Source: Actinidia chinensis (lineage: Eukaryota; Streptophyta; Magnoliopsida; Ericales; Actinidiaceae). From it: 17,500 nt of DNA. The notes under the pieces were generated by a model. It made no database searches. It had not been told where the DNA came from and saw only the letters and a list, made by a program, of their open reading frames with translations. The DNA lies in the NCBI GenBank assembly GCA_009663005.1, contig VIGQ01000569.1:15001-32500 (forward strand). The letters are read 5' to 3'. This document shows, piece after piece, positions 1 to 8,214 of this stretch. A program made the translations under genes and the position numbers. The stretch's first letter is position 1. Each line of letters opens with the position of its first letter.

Positions 1-820
1 TGTCATTATTACATATTTTTTAACTTCTCCACAAATTTATAACTTTTTAGAAATTCCGGAAGAAGAAAAAAAATTATTAGAAAAAAATTTGAAGGGTAGA
101 ACTCAAAGCCACTTTCAATAGTAATAATTTTCCAAAACCAAAAACCATTGCGGACCCAGCTCCAAATCCAAGGCAAATTATTTAGATGGTGGTTTAGTGA
201 AGGGTTATCGTCCCGATTAAAACTGAAGTCTAACGATGGAGCAATAATCGACAAACCGTATACGCGATTGCCCTTTTGCAATGAAAGACCAAAGGATTTT
301 GTCCAATTTTTTTTTTATTACTTGTATGAGTTGCTCTCACTGCTATTGCGAGTATGAGTTGGAAATATTGCTATATGTCTCCTAGTACAAATATAAATTA
401 AGCACAATAATATTTCATCGTAATATTTCACTTTTATATTGCTCCAATCTTTCATGGTGGGTCACATTTTTTTCACTATAAAATTTAGAACGGTGTTGAT
501 TATGCAATATCGTGTGAGAGATGAAAAGACATCGTGAAACATATTCCTCAAATAAAACACGTTTGCATGAATCAATAACAACGTATTCAAATAAAAAGAA
601 GATTCAATTTAGACGCTCTCGATACATTTAGTCAAATTTATTTCATTAATAATGACAGATCCATACAATATTTAACAGAATTAATAACTGACAAACACAA
701 TACAAAGCATTGAACTCGAAACCCTTTCATCTCCAAGTAATTATTCCACTGTGATATAATCTTTTATTCCAATTATGGTGAAAGTTTTGAAATCCGAAAT
801 TTGCGAGTGATTTAAGGTTC
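1..820. other. AT-rich intergenic DNA, nothing recognised
   Basis: No open reading frame here resembles a known protein and no structural RNA or terminal repeat is visible. The longest frame, on the minus strand at 9-281 (90 codons), is rich in aromatic residues, as expected of translated AT-rich DNA, and lacks a convincing start context or upstream signal. Several short homopolymer runs are present. Treated as non-coding. Confidence 0.5.
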
Positions 821-987
821 AGGGGTAGGTGCATCGATTTGAACCAGCATCACTGATTTATGAAAGCAATAGGGGTAGTGGCATCGATTTAGGGGCATCG
901 ATTTGAACCAGCTTCACTGCTTTAATGAAAGCAATACGGGTAGGGGCATCCAATTTTGAACCAGCTTCACTGATTTAAGGAAGCAAT
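821..987. repeat. Short tandem repeat, three units of about 50-65 bp
   Basis: Three head-to-tail units are visible at 821-870, 871-935 and 936-987. Each has the order: ggggtagg-like start, gcatcgattt (gcatccaatttt in unit 3), gaaccagc, tcactg, a variable tttaatgaa segment, and terminal agcaat. Unit 2 is longer because the aggggcatcgattt segment is doubled inside it, which suggests slippage. No function is evident. The array abuts the coding-like scrap at 1000-1184. Confidence 0.8.
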
Positions 988-999
988 CGACTCGATGCA

Positions 1000-1184
1000 T
1001 CAACCCGAGCGCATAAGTTTAATTTCATTGGCACCCAAGGACGCAAGTGCAGCATGAATAGGACCAGTGGCAGCACCGTAGGCTCAAACGTTCCAACATG
1101 TTTGCGGTGAAGAGGGATCTTTTTTCGGCACATAGATTTAGCAAATGTTCCGCCTGCCAATTTATTTATAATAGATTTAATCAA
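1000..1184 (-). pseudogene. Coding-like fragment, protein family not recognised
   Basis: On the minus strand two adjoining stretches look more like real protein than the surrounding DNA. One, starting near 1184, contains KLAGGTFAKS and CRKKIPLHRKHV. The other, in a different frame from 1083 to the stop at 1000-1002, contains GAATGPIHAALASLGANEIK. The change of frame near 1083 suggests one frameshift within a single former coding segment. Composition (Ala, Gly, Leu) and the local rise in GC support a coding origin. I do not recognise the family. There is no obvious start, splice site or neighbouring exon, so this is at best a broken gene fragment or one exon with an error; chance remains possible. 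Confidence 0.3.
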
Positions 1185-1900
1185 GGAAAAAATACCATAA
1201 TTGAAAATTTTAAATGTTCAAAAAAAGTTCAATAAAATGAAGAAGTTGTAAGGAAATTGCTATTTGCAAAAGCTCAAAAGTTAGCCAAAAGCAAGATATG
1301 ATCATAAAAATGTTATTGGAGCATGATCATGAAAGTGTTTATTATTCCATGGGAGAATAGTAAAAAGATACACTATTTAAAACTATCTATTATATATAAG
1401 ATGAATTTGCCAAAAAAAAAAAAAAAAAAAGGCAAGGAATGCTCTCTCCCCAACAATCTATGCGATCTATGTGTTAATGCACACTGGTCGCATGTCGTGA
1501 TTTGCAAATTACAAATACACGAGTCTCAATGTGTAATTGTGCGTTGTAGAGTGCATTTTCAATGAAAAGATACGGACTTTAAGAACCTAAAGACAGAAAT
1601 TGTCAAAAAAATAGTGTTTGACACAGGCTAAAACCATTGTTTTGTGTTCCTGCATTCTATGTCCAACGTGGAATGCAATCCTATTATCAAAATCAAAGAG
1701 AGAGGTAAGTAATTATACTGAGGTTGGGTAGGGGAGAGAGAGATTCAAAGCGCCGTGTTTAACTATGACACCTTACAATCGGCTCACATATCTTTGAATG
1801 TTGAAATTATCGTCAATATTTGTTAGTAATTGCAGTCGCAAAAAATAAATAACAAAAATAAAAAATAACATTAATCTTTTGCACATGAATCGCGTGGGCC
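1185..1900. other. Non-coding AT-rich stretch with poly-A tract
   Basis: This stretch holds a 19-base A run at 1412-1430 and a GA-rich patch near 1730-1744. A plus-strand frame at 1323-1565 runs through the poly-A and encodes a Lys run, which argues against a real protein. No transposon ends or RNA genes are seen. Confidence 0.5.
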
Positions 1901-1913
1901 ACTATCCCTAGTT

Positions 1914-1943
1914 CTTATATAGAGAGGACGTATGTATACGTCC
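1914..1943 (+). promoter_or_regulatory. Possible TATA box and adjacent perfect palindrome
   Basis: The plus strand reads cttatatagagagg at 1914-1927, a good plant TATA-like sequence. It overlaps a palindrome at 1926-1943, ggacgtat-gt-atacgtcc, with 8-bp arms and a 2-base centre. The arms contain ACGT, the core of many plant bZIP sites. The first ATG of the 108-codon plus-strand frame lies about 75 bases downstream, a normal spacing. The promoter role is inferred from motif and spacing only. Confidence 0.3.
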
Positions 1944-1992
1944 TGTAAAAATATTTTCCGTCTGCCTAACCAACTTAACATAGACATCGATA

Positions 1993-2319
1993 ATGTTGGG
2001 GCAATTCCTGGTAATAATTTGTGAGAGAAAGCTTGGCAAGAAAATTGTTGGTTCGAGAAACTTATCGGATGAAATCCAACGGAGTTGCGGTTTAGCCACG
2101 CATGCGCCTCACACAACGTGTCGGTCTCTATGTCTGGAAGCCATTCCTATTTGCCCCCCACTCCAACGTTTTGCATGGGTATCCAGTTTCCAAACAAACA
2201 CCTCTTTCCAGACGATGCAATGGCGGGGGGGAAAGAATACACTGCTTGTAGGCAAGTTGCATCACATAAAATATCTCCTAAGAAAAACAACAACATGGTT
2301 AAATACATATTTTTTATGA
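1993..2319 (+). CDS. Candidate small ORF of 108 codons, unknown
   Basis: This uninterrupted plus-strand frame begins MLGQFLVIICERKLGKK and ends TTWLNTYFL. It lies in a locally GC-richer island and has a TATA-like sequence about 75 bases before its ATG. I do not recognise any domain. The middle is rich in Cys, His and Pro with no regular zinc-binding spacing; no signal peptide or clear membrane segment follows the first few residues. A second plus-strand frame (2085-2354) and two minus-strand frames (1871-2116 and 1908-2099) overlap it, and at most one can be real. A minus-strand gene with an acceptor-like tttttcttag near 2281-2292 is an equally good reading. Probably not protein-coding as drawn. 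Confidence 0.15.
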   Translation: MLGQFLVIICERKLGKKIVGSRNLSDEIQRSCGLATHAPHTTCRSLCLEAIPICPPLQRFAWVSSFQTNTSFQTMQWRGGKNTLLVGKLHHIKYLLRKTTTWLNTYFL

Positions 2320-2409
2320 TGGGTGTCAGATCCAGCTTGTGTCAAGGGTTCTGAAGTTTACGGACTAAGTAAAATCTTACGTGAACGGTTGACACGAAAC
2401 AGTTAAATA

Positions 2410-2436
2410 CATGCATGTAATTTTGCATGCATATGC
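2410..2436. promoter_or_regulatory. RY-type CATGCA repeats
   Basis: Two nearby self-complementary elements are visible: catgcatg at 2410-2417 and tgcatgcatatgc around 2424-2436. CATGCA (RY) motifs bind B3-domain regulators in plant promoters. Here they lie downstream of the minus-strand start codon at 2558, inside its possible transcription unit, so function is uncertain. Recorded as sequence motifs only. Confidence 0.25.
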
Positions 2437-2441
2437 ACACA

Positions 2442-2558
2442 TTACATGGCCAAATAGAGAGATTGATAAGAAAGAACTATGTGCATCACCAAGAGTTCCT
2501 TTAAGAAGAGAGAGCAAGTGAAGAAGCGGATTAGTGAAAATTGTTGTGAAGCAGCCAT
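2442..2558 (-). CDS. Possible first coding exon or small ORF of 38 codons
   Basis: The minus strand reads aaaccATGGCTGCTTC at the start (ATG at 2558-2556), close to the ideal plant initiation context (purines before ATG, GCT as second codon). About 100 bases upstream is a TATA-like aatttaaata, with an intervening CT-rich leader free of ATG. The frame encodes MAASQQFSLIRFF, continues with hydrophobic and Ser residues, and stops at 2442-2444. The N-terminus could be a signal peptide or transit peptide, but this is weak. It may be a first exon spliced further left, since a polypyrimidine tract with tttttcttag (acceptor-like) lies near 2281-2292 on the same strand. I do not recognise the protein. 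The start region is the best gene-like signal in the left part of the window. Confidence 0.35.
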   Translation of the reverse strand: MAASQQFSLIRFFTCSLFLKELLVMHIVLSYQSLYLAM

Positions 2559-2660
2559 GGTTTGATGCTTCGGGAGATAAGTCAAGAATGTAAAGAAGAG
2601 ATAGAGAAGTTTTGAGAAGTTTTTTTATCGGTTGATGAGACTGATGTAGGAGAAGGGTGG

Positions 2661-2670
2661 TATTTAAATT
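2661..2670 (-). promoter_or_regulatory. TATA-like box for the minus-strand start at 2558
   Basis: The plus strand is tatttaaatt, giving aatttaaata on the minus strand, preceded on that strand by ctatag. It lies about 100 bases upstream of the ATG at 2558, leaving room for a leader of about 70 bases that is CT-rich (ctcttctttac-like) as in many plant 5' untranslated regions. Confidence 0.35.
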
Positions 2671-3549
2671 CTATAGGGATGTATTGGGGTTGGTTTCAAA
2701 TTAGAATGATGTGAGGAATCAAACCAGGATGGCATTAGTGAAGAGGAAAATTGCCACTTTTGCCCCTAAATTTTTCATTTTTCTTCTTTCGCTTGATAAT
2801 AATTGTCTACATTGCACTTTAAACTAATGCATATTTGCATAATGGAAAATGCCATAGTCACACATGGACGCAAAAACTCCAGTTCAGAACAAGCATTTCC
2901 TAAAATAATGTGTAAAATAAATTTAGCAGTCAACTCTCAGTATGAACAATTTCTTCATCTATATGGAAGTGAGGTATTACTTATCTTCCCAAATTATTAG
3001 CCCAGGCATGAACTCTGATTTTTTTTTTTGTCACCATGGGTCCTACCCGCTTATAAAAAAGACTTCTTTAAAAATGAGCAAAATTTGTTGAGAGAGAGAA
3101 AGGTCTCATACATTTTTTGAAGGATGAGGAATACTAATGGAATTCACATATTGATGTGGTGGAAATTTGGCAAATCTAGGAGTCTTCATCCGTTATTGTT
3201 AAAGACAACAAAATAACAATATGAGGAATTCCATTTTAAAGAGATTTTTTTTTTTCTCTCTTTTAGAACAAGCAAAAAATAAGGTGGCGTGAGCCTTGAT
3301 AACAAAATTGGTTGAAATTCCCTCCAATTCTTGACTAATTTGCGAAAAAAAAAATGACTTTCATGGTACCCAAAAATTAAGATACACGTTATACGCTAGT
3401 GCCTTACAATTAGGAAAACCCCATTTATATGTGCCCTTGTGATGTACTAGTGGCAACCACGCGCCATCTAAGAGGCATTTTCCGTCATTCTTTGATGGCT
3501 GTTGCACTCCACTCATGTAGGTACTAAGGCTAGGAATGTGGGAAATTAC
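2671..3549. other. AT-rich intergenic DNA, nothing recognised
   Basis: No coding region, structural RNA or transposon terminus could be supported. Homopolymer runs (T at about 3020-3029 and 3247-3254; A at about 3344-3352) interrupt all frames. The plus-strand frame at 2803-3000 (65 codons) has no supporting signal. Confidence 0.45.
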
Positions 3550-3719
3550 TAGTTAAATGGCCAAAGTAAAAAATAGAGAAAACTTTAAAGGCACGGGGGC
3601 AATTAAGCAACGAGTATTAAGCGTTTAGACAAGGTGTAATTAAGCAACGTTGTAAATTTCATTAGTAGTTAAATGGCCAAGAGAAAATAAAAACTTTGGG
3701 CAAGAGGGTGCAATTAAGC
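3550..3719. repeat. Imperfect direct repeat pair, about 55-60 bp each
   Basis: Two copies of the order tagttaaatggcca, aga-rich segment, aactttaaaggc or aactttgggc, and gggggcaattaagc or gggtgcaattaagc occur at 3550-3609 and 3666-3719. A third shorter echo of the 3' part (gtgtaattaagcaacg) lies between them at about 3634-3649. This looks like a decayed tandem or dispersed repeat ending about 100 bp before the hAT transposon. No known function. Confidence 0.6.
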
Positions 3720-3807
3720 GTTGGCCAAGTGATACCCGGCGTAATGGCGCTCATAGAAACAACGTGTTGGACGTCGTGTTTGTTTGAGTAATCAATTAAT
3801 TATTTAA

Positions 3808-3815
3808 GTAATTAG
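3808..3815. repeat. Left target-site duplication of the hAT element
   Basis: The eight bases directly before the left terminus are gtaattag. The bases directly after the right terminus (8208 onward) are gtattag, identical except for one missing a. An 8-bp target duplication is the hallmark of hAT insertion; one copy seems to have lost a base. Confidence 0.6.
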
Positions 3816-3832
3816 CAGGGGCGATTGAATGG
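3816..3832 (+). repeat. Left terminal inverted repeat of hAT element
   Basis: This reads CAGGGGCGATTGAATGG. It pairs with the right end (8191-8207) over CAG-GGCGAT and a following GAA. A second copy, CAGGGGCGGATTGAATG, starts at 4572 because the 5' end is tandemly duplicated; the internal copy retains the extra G expected in the canonical GGGGCGGA end. Confidence 0.75.
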
Positions 3833-4571
3833 GTGCCCAGGAGGGGCAGCTTTTGCCCCCTCAAGTTGAAAAAAAAAATTTTTACCTATAATTTTATAAT
3901 TTTTGTAAAGTTTGCCCCCCTCAAAAATTGGGGTATAGTATGAAATTAATTCAAACTTTGGGTTTGCCAAAGAGAAAACAAGATTATTTAAATTGAAGGG
4001 ACCGGTGGCGAATTTAGTTTTAAAAGTTAAAACCCCCAAATCAGCTGAGAAACAATCTACAAGTTTCCTCTTTGACCATTCGAAACTCACTCTTCTCACT
4101 CCGTCTCGGCATCTCTCTCTCTCTTGTTCTTATATTTCTTCACCGGTAAATTGGTTATCACTTTGAATCTTCTCGATCGGAAAATCGATTAGATTCCTCG
4201 ACGCAAAAGTTTCACAGTTTCACTCCGACGAACGGCCGACAATCTTGGTGAGATTCGACTCTCGATCGGTAATACGGTTATGTATATTGTGTCTACTTTT
4301 TCTAGTTGTTATAAATTTGATGGATGTTGGAATTTTATCGTTATTTGACTTTGCTAGTTATGGTTTTGGAATTGGATTTACTGAATAAAATTAGACGAAA
4401 TGACACAAAAATGAATATTTTTTTTTTGTTCTACGTTGTTTTCAAGTTTTTAATTTGGTGAAATTAAGAAAAAAAGATTAAATTTTCCCTTTTGCTTATT
4501 TTAGTAGTGATGTTATCAATGAGAGGAGAACCGCAGAGTATTCTCCAACAGTGAGGCTTATTAGGGATGAG
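3816..4571 (+). repeat. Tandem 5'-end duplication of hAT element, copy A
   Basis: This 756-bp segment is repeated immediately downstream as copy B (4572-5302). Shared landmarks in the same order are the terminal CAGGGGCG, the gccccctcaagttgaaaaa subterminal patch, ctctctcttgttc, the ctccgacgaacggcc leader, tttgatggatgtt, ttgttctacgttgttt, and terminal gggatgag. Copy A includes a predicted CT-rich promoter and 5' leader followed by a GT-AG intron: donor cttg|gtgag at 4248 and acceptor ttgcttattttag ending at 4504. The copies differ by many substitutions and single-base indels, so the duplication is not recent unless the differences are sequencing errors. Confidence 0.85.
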
Positions 4572-5302
4572 CAGGGGCGGATTGAATGTGGGCCCAAGAG
4601 GGGCAGCGGCCCCCCCTCAAGTTGAAAAAAAATTTTTACCTATAATTTTGAATTTTTGTAAGTTTGCCCCCCCCTCACAAATTGGGGTCATAGTATAATA
4701 ATTCAACTGTGTTTGGCCAAGAAACAAGATTATTAAATTTGAGGCCCTGTGGCGTAATTAGTTTTTAAAAGTTTAAACCCCCAAACCACTGAGAAACCTA
4801 CATCTAACAAGTTTCCTCTTTGATTGACCAGTTGAAAACTCACCCGTCTCGGCTCTCTCTCGCTCCCTCTTGTTCTATATTTCTTCAACTGTAAATTGGT
4901 TTCACTTTGAATCTCGATCGGAAATACGTTAGGATTCCCCCTCGCGCAAAGTTTCACAGTTCACTCCGACGAACGGCCACCATCTCTGTTAGATTCGACT
5001 CCATCGTAATCAATTATGTATATTTGTGTATACTTTTTCTATTTGTTATTAAATTTGATGGATGTTTGAATTTATCGTTATTGACTTTTGATGCTAGGGT
5101 TTTGGATTGGATTTCTCTGAATAAAATTAGACTAATGACAAAAATTGAAATATTTTTTTTTTGTTCTACGTTGTTTCATAGTTTTTTTATTTGTGAAATT
5201 AAGAAAAAAAAGATTAATTCTCCCTTTTGCTTATTTTAGTAGTGCTTATCAATGAGAGGCAGACCGGAGAGTATCCTCCACAGTGAGCTTAGTAGGGATG
5301 AG
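4572..5302 (+). repeat. Tandem 5'-end duplication of hAT element, copy B
   Basis: This is the second copy (731 bp) of the 5' end, joined directly to the unique interior of the transposon at cggccacaaggg. It has its own internal terminal repeat at 4572 and its own predicted leader intron, from about 4988 (ctct|gttag) to the acceptor ending 5239. Being adjacent to the transposase start, this copy would have supplied the proximal promoter. The bases before 4572 (gggatgag) do not match the right target duplication, so copy B is not the true outer end. Confidence 0.85.
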
Positions 5303-5639
5303 CGGCCACAAGGGCACAAAACCCTTAACTTGTGCTCTGAAATAATATCAAAATAAACTTTACTTTTACTCCATTAGGCTGAAACCAGAGAACTTTGAAA
5401 CTCAAGTGGAGCATAGGATATTTGAAAATATGCGTAATCCCAAATCGTGACGTTTAAAATTAGTGGAAAGAAAATGACCAGCTATGAGCGAAGCAAACCT
5501 CAAAAAAAACTCCATATTTGATTACTTTTTCTCGAACAATTTGGGCAGTTAGTTGATTAATTTTGATTGTTTTTTTGAATTAAGTTAATATGATGTTATG
5601 TAATTTTTTTTGTCTGAGCAAGTTTATTTTAAGCAAGTC

Positions 5640-8053
5640 ATGGATAAGTATTTTAAATAAATCATTTGTTCATATGTCTATACTCAAAGAGGATAATACT
5701 TCTCCCTTAAAACAAAGCCGCGTAGAATCACTTGGCTGACTCACTGCAGATCCTAGCTTCGGACTCGAATTATGGATTACAATCCTAATGATCGAGACAA
5801 ATCCGATAGCTATCTGGCAAGGGGTCCTTGTCAGCCTCATATATGAAGGATTTCCACAACCAAGCTTTGGACAATCAGCCGACGATTTATCAGCTTGGTA
5901 TTAGTGAATTTCCTATTGGTTAAGTATAGTAAAAGACAAGATGCTGTAAAAAAAATAAAACAAAAAAAAAAAAAGCATTCTGTCTATGTTGTTATCTATT
6001 CAAACCTGATATCGTATATCAATGCAGGCGGTGGAATCTTTTGTTGGTTTCTCAAATTGGAAGAAGAAAGAAAAATTATATGTTCATGTAGGAGGTCCAA
6101 TAGTGTTCATACTCAAGCTTGGAGTAAATGCCAAGACTTGTTGAATCAAACAACATATTCATACAGTTCTTGTTAAGCATCTGACCAAGCTCGAATGGAA
6201 TACGAACACGCTTGAATGCACAATTGATTATGTTTTTCGTTTTCTCTTAAGACAAGGCTTGCATCTTCGTGGTCATGATGAATCCGAAAGTTAAGTAGCC
6301 AAAAAATTTTCTTGACTTTTGAAGTTTCTTGCTGAACACACTGAAGATGTCAAATCTGTTTGCCTTGAATAATGCTCCGCCAAAATCTGAAAATGGTAGC
6401 GTCCCGAAATTCAAAAGACATTGTAGTGTAGCTCATCGAAACTATCATGTGTTATTAAAGATCCTCGGTGGATGCACTTTTTTTCTATTTTGATTGACAA
6501 GCCCGTGATAATATCAATTAAGGAGCAAAATGCAGGCTGTAATACGGTATGTCAACAAAGAAAGGGCCGTGATTGAACGGCTTTTTGGTTATGAACATGT
6601 TACAAATACCGTGCTCTTCACTCAGAAAGCTGTGGGAGATCTATTGTGTAGGCAGGATTGAGTATTTCAAGATTACGTGGGCAAGGTTATGATGGTGGTC
6701 TAGTAACATGCGGGTGAGCTAAGGTCTTAAGCAACTTATTCTGAAAGCGAATCCATGTGCATATTACGTTCATTTGCGTTGCTCACTCAACTACAATTAG
6801 CTCTTGTGGCCGGTGGCAAAGAATCATGATCAAGGATGAAAGGGAAGAGCAAAATGGATTGCCTTACTTTTTAATTTGGTTAGCAATGTGGTGAATGTTG
6901 TTGGGGCATCATGTAAACGTCGAGAATATTCTTAAGGAGAAACAAGCTTCAAAAAGTTGTTTGATCACTCAATAAAGGAATACTTTCAAGTGGGCAAGGG
7001 TTAAATCAAGAAAGCCATCTCAAACGGCTGTGATAACACTTTGTGGATCCACTATGGTACTTTGATTAGCTTGATAGATATGTTCTTCAGGCGGTGATTG
7101 TTGCTTGAAATGATTTCAGAGGATAGTTCAAATTCTGAACAACTGCTGAAGCAAATGTCTTGTTGCATTCATACAATCCTTTTGGATTTTGTACTTTATC
7201 TCATTTGATGAGAGCGATATTACAGTATTACAAATTGAATTATCACAGGCATTGCAACGAAAAGATCAAGATATTGTAAGGCCATGACTTTTGGTTCAAG
7301 TGTCTAATAGCAGACTCCACATGATTAGAAAAGTGGGTGGAGTGTTTACTTGCTATGTTTTTCAATTTTTGTGAAAAGCATGAAATTAGATGTTCTTATA
7401 TGACTGTATGTTTATATACTCTAGGTCCGGAGGAGGTTAAAGCTCAGAAATGACAAACTTGCATCTTATCGAGTTGATCTAAACTTTAACAAAACACGGT
7501 TATAGATATGCTAAATGCCAGAACTAAATGCCCGCTTCACTGAGTCAAACACCGAGTTTGCTTCTTTGCTGACATGTTTTTTTTTTTTTGAGTCCATCTA
7601 ACCATTCTCTAGCTTGTTTTTTTTTGACAAGAAAAATTGTTCGACTTGCTGAATTGTATCCAAAAGAATTTTCATCGTTGGAAGCTCTTGGTACTTCATG
7701 ATCAACGCGATACTTATATGGTTGACCAATGCTCTCTAGTATGACTTTCAAGGTTTATGGACTTATTGATTTTCTGCTAAAAAAAATGGTAGACTACGGA
7801 AGAACAAGTTTATCCATCCGTTAGTTTACTTGCTTTTGACTTTTGTCATTGATATTGCCAGTTGGCAACGCTACTGTTGAGGGGTATTTTCTGCTATGAA
7901 CATTGTGGAATAATCGGTTGCGGACCAGAATGGGTTGATGAATGGATGAAAATAGCTTGATAGTATATATAGAAAAGATCTTTTTGATTCCATCGATATG
8001 AAACTATCATGCAAAACTTTCAAACGATGAAGACTCGTCGTGGTCAATTGTAA
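5640..8053 (+). pseudogene. hAT transposase pseudogene (TTF-zinc-finger/DUF4371 type)
   Basis: This is the remnant of the enzyme that would bind the terminal repeats and excise and reinsert the element in the nucleus. The N-terminus is MDKYFK at 5640, followed by an early stop. Conserved stretches then appear in shifting frames: DYNPNDRDK (5775-5801), AWSKCQDLLNQ (6117-6149, after a degraded zinc-finger-region GGG), RQGLHLRGHDES (6250-6285), GLSISRLRGQGYDGG (6655-6699), and near the C-terminus ATVE (7870-7881) with SAMNIVE one frame over (7890 on), the dimerisation-domain region. It ends MKTRRGQL and TAA at 8051-8053. The span, about 800 codons, matches full-length plant members from memory of the family. 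Conserved blocks occur in all three plus-strand frames, so at least several indels are present, plus stops. Family identity is strong; activity is excluded. Confidence 0.85.
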
Positions 8054-8190
8054 ATGTCTATTAGAAACTTACAATGAATATATTTTTTTTGGTTTACTTT
8101 TGGGCTTATCAATCTACGTTGTGTTCTGGTTTTCCGATAATATTTTTAATTATTATTTTTCTCTTAATGGTTGCCCCCCCTGAATATTTT

Positions 8191-8207
8191 GTTCTGGATC
8201 GCCACTG
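8191..8207 (-). repeat. Right terminal inverted repeat of hAT element
   Basis: The plus strand is gttctggatcgccactg, the inverse of the left end with mismatches. The preceding tgccccccctgaatatt is the typical subterminal patch of this hAT group. The canonical end would read GGGGCGGATCCAG; here a T replaces a G and one G is missing. Confidence 0.7.
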
Positions 8208-8214
8208 GTATTAG
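8208..8214. repeat. Right target-site duplication of the hAT element
   Basis: gtattag follows the right terminus directly and matches the left gtaattag with one a missing. This supports 3816 and 8207 as the true outer ends. Confidence 0.6.

Larger units (their letters stand above)
3816..8207 (+). mobile_element. hAT-superfamily DNA transposon, about 4.4 kb, inactive
   Basis: The left terminus begins CAGGGGCGATTGAAT; the reverse complement of the right terminus begins CAGTGGCGATCCAGAAC. These are imperfect terminal inverted repeats of hAT type. Both subterminal regions carry C-runs (gccccc) near the ends, common in plant hAT elements. A near-8-bp target duplication flanks it. Inside lies a decayed transposase with the family's N-terminal start, TTF-type zinc-finger and dimerisation-region remnants, all on the plus strand. 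The length fits an autonomous element plus a 731-756 bp tandem duplication of the 5' end. With the transposase frame broken many times, it cannot mobilise itself. Confidence 0.85.

Noticed and set aside
1412..1430. Poly-A tail of a processed retroposon
   Set aside because: No upstream coding or SINE-like body and no target duplication were seen; a simple homopolymer run is enough.
3816..4571. Two nested hAT insertions instead of a tandem 5' duplication
   Set aside because: There is no separate right end between the copies, and the bases before 4572 do not match the right target duplication.
4907..5239. Plus-strand frame of 110 codons, the longest in the window
   Set aside because: It runs through the leader, the possible intron and poly-T of hAT 5' copy B and does not exist in copy A; aromatic-rich translation of AT-rich DNA.
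7545..7751. Minus-strand frame of 68 codons
   Set aside because: It is antisense to the hAT transposase relic and contains a Lys run from poly-T.
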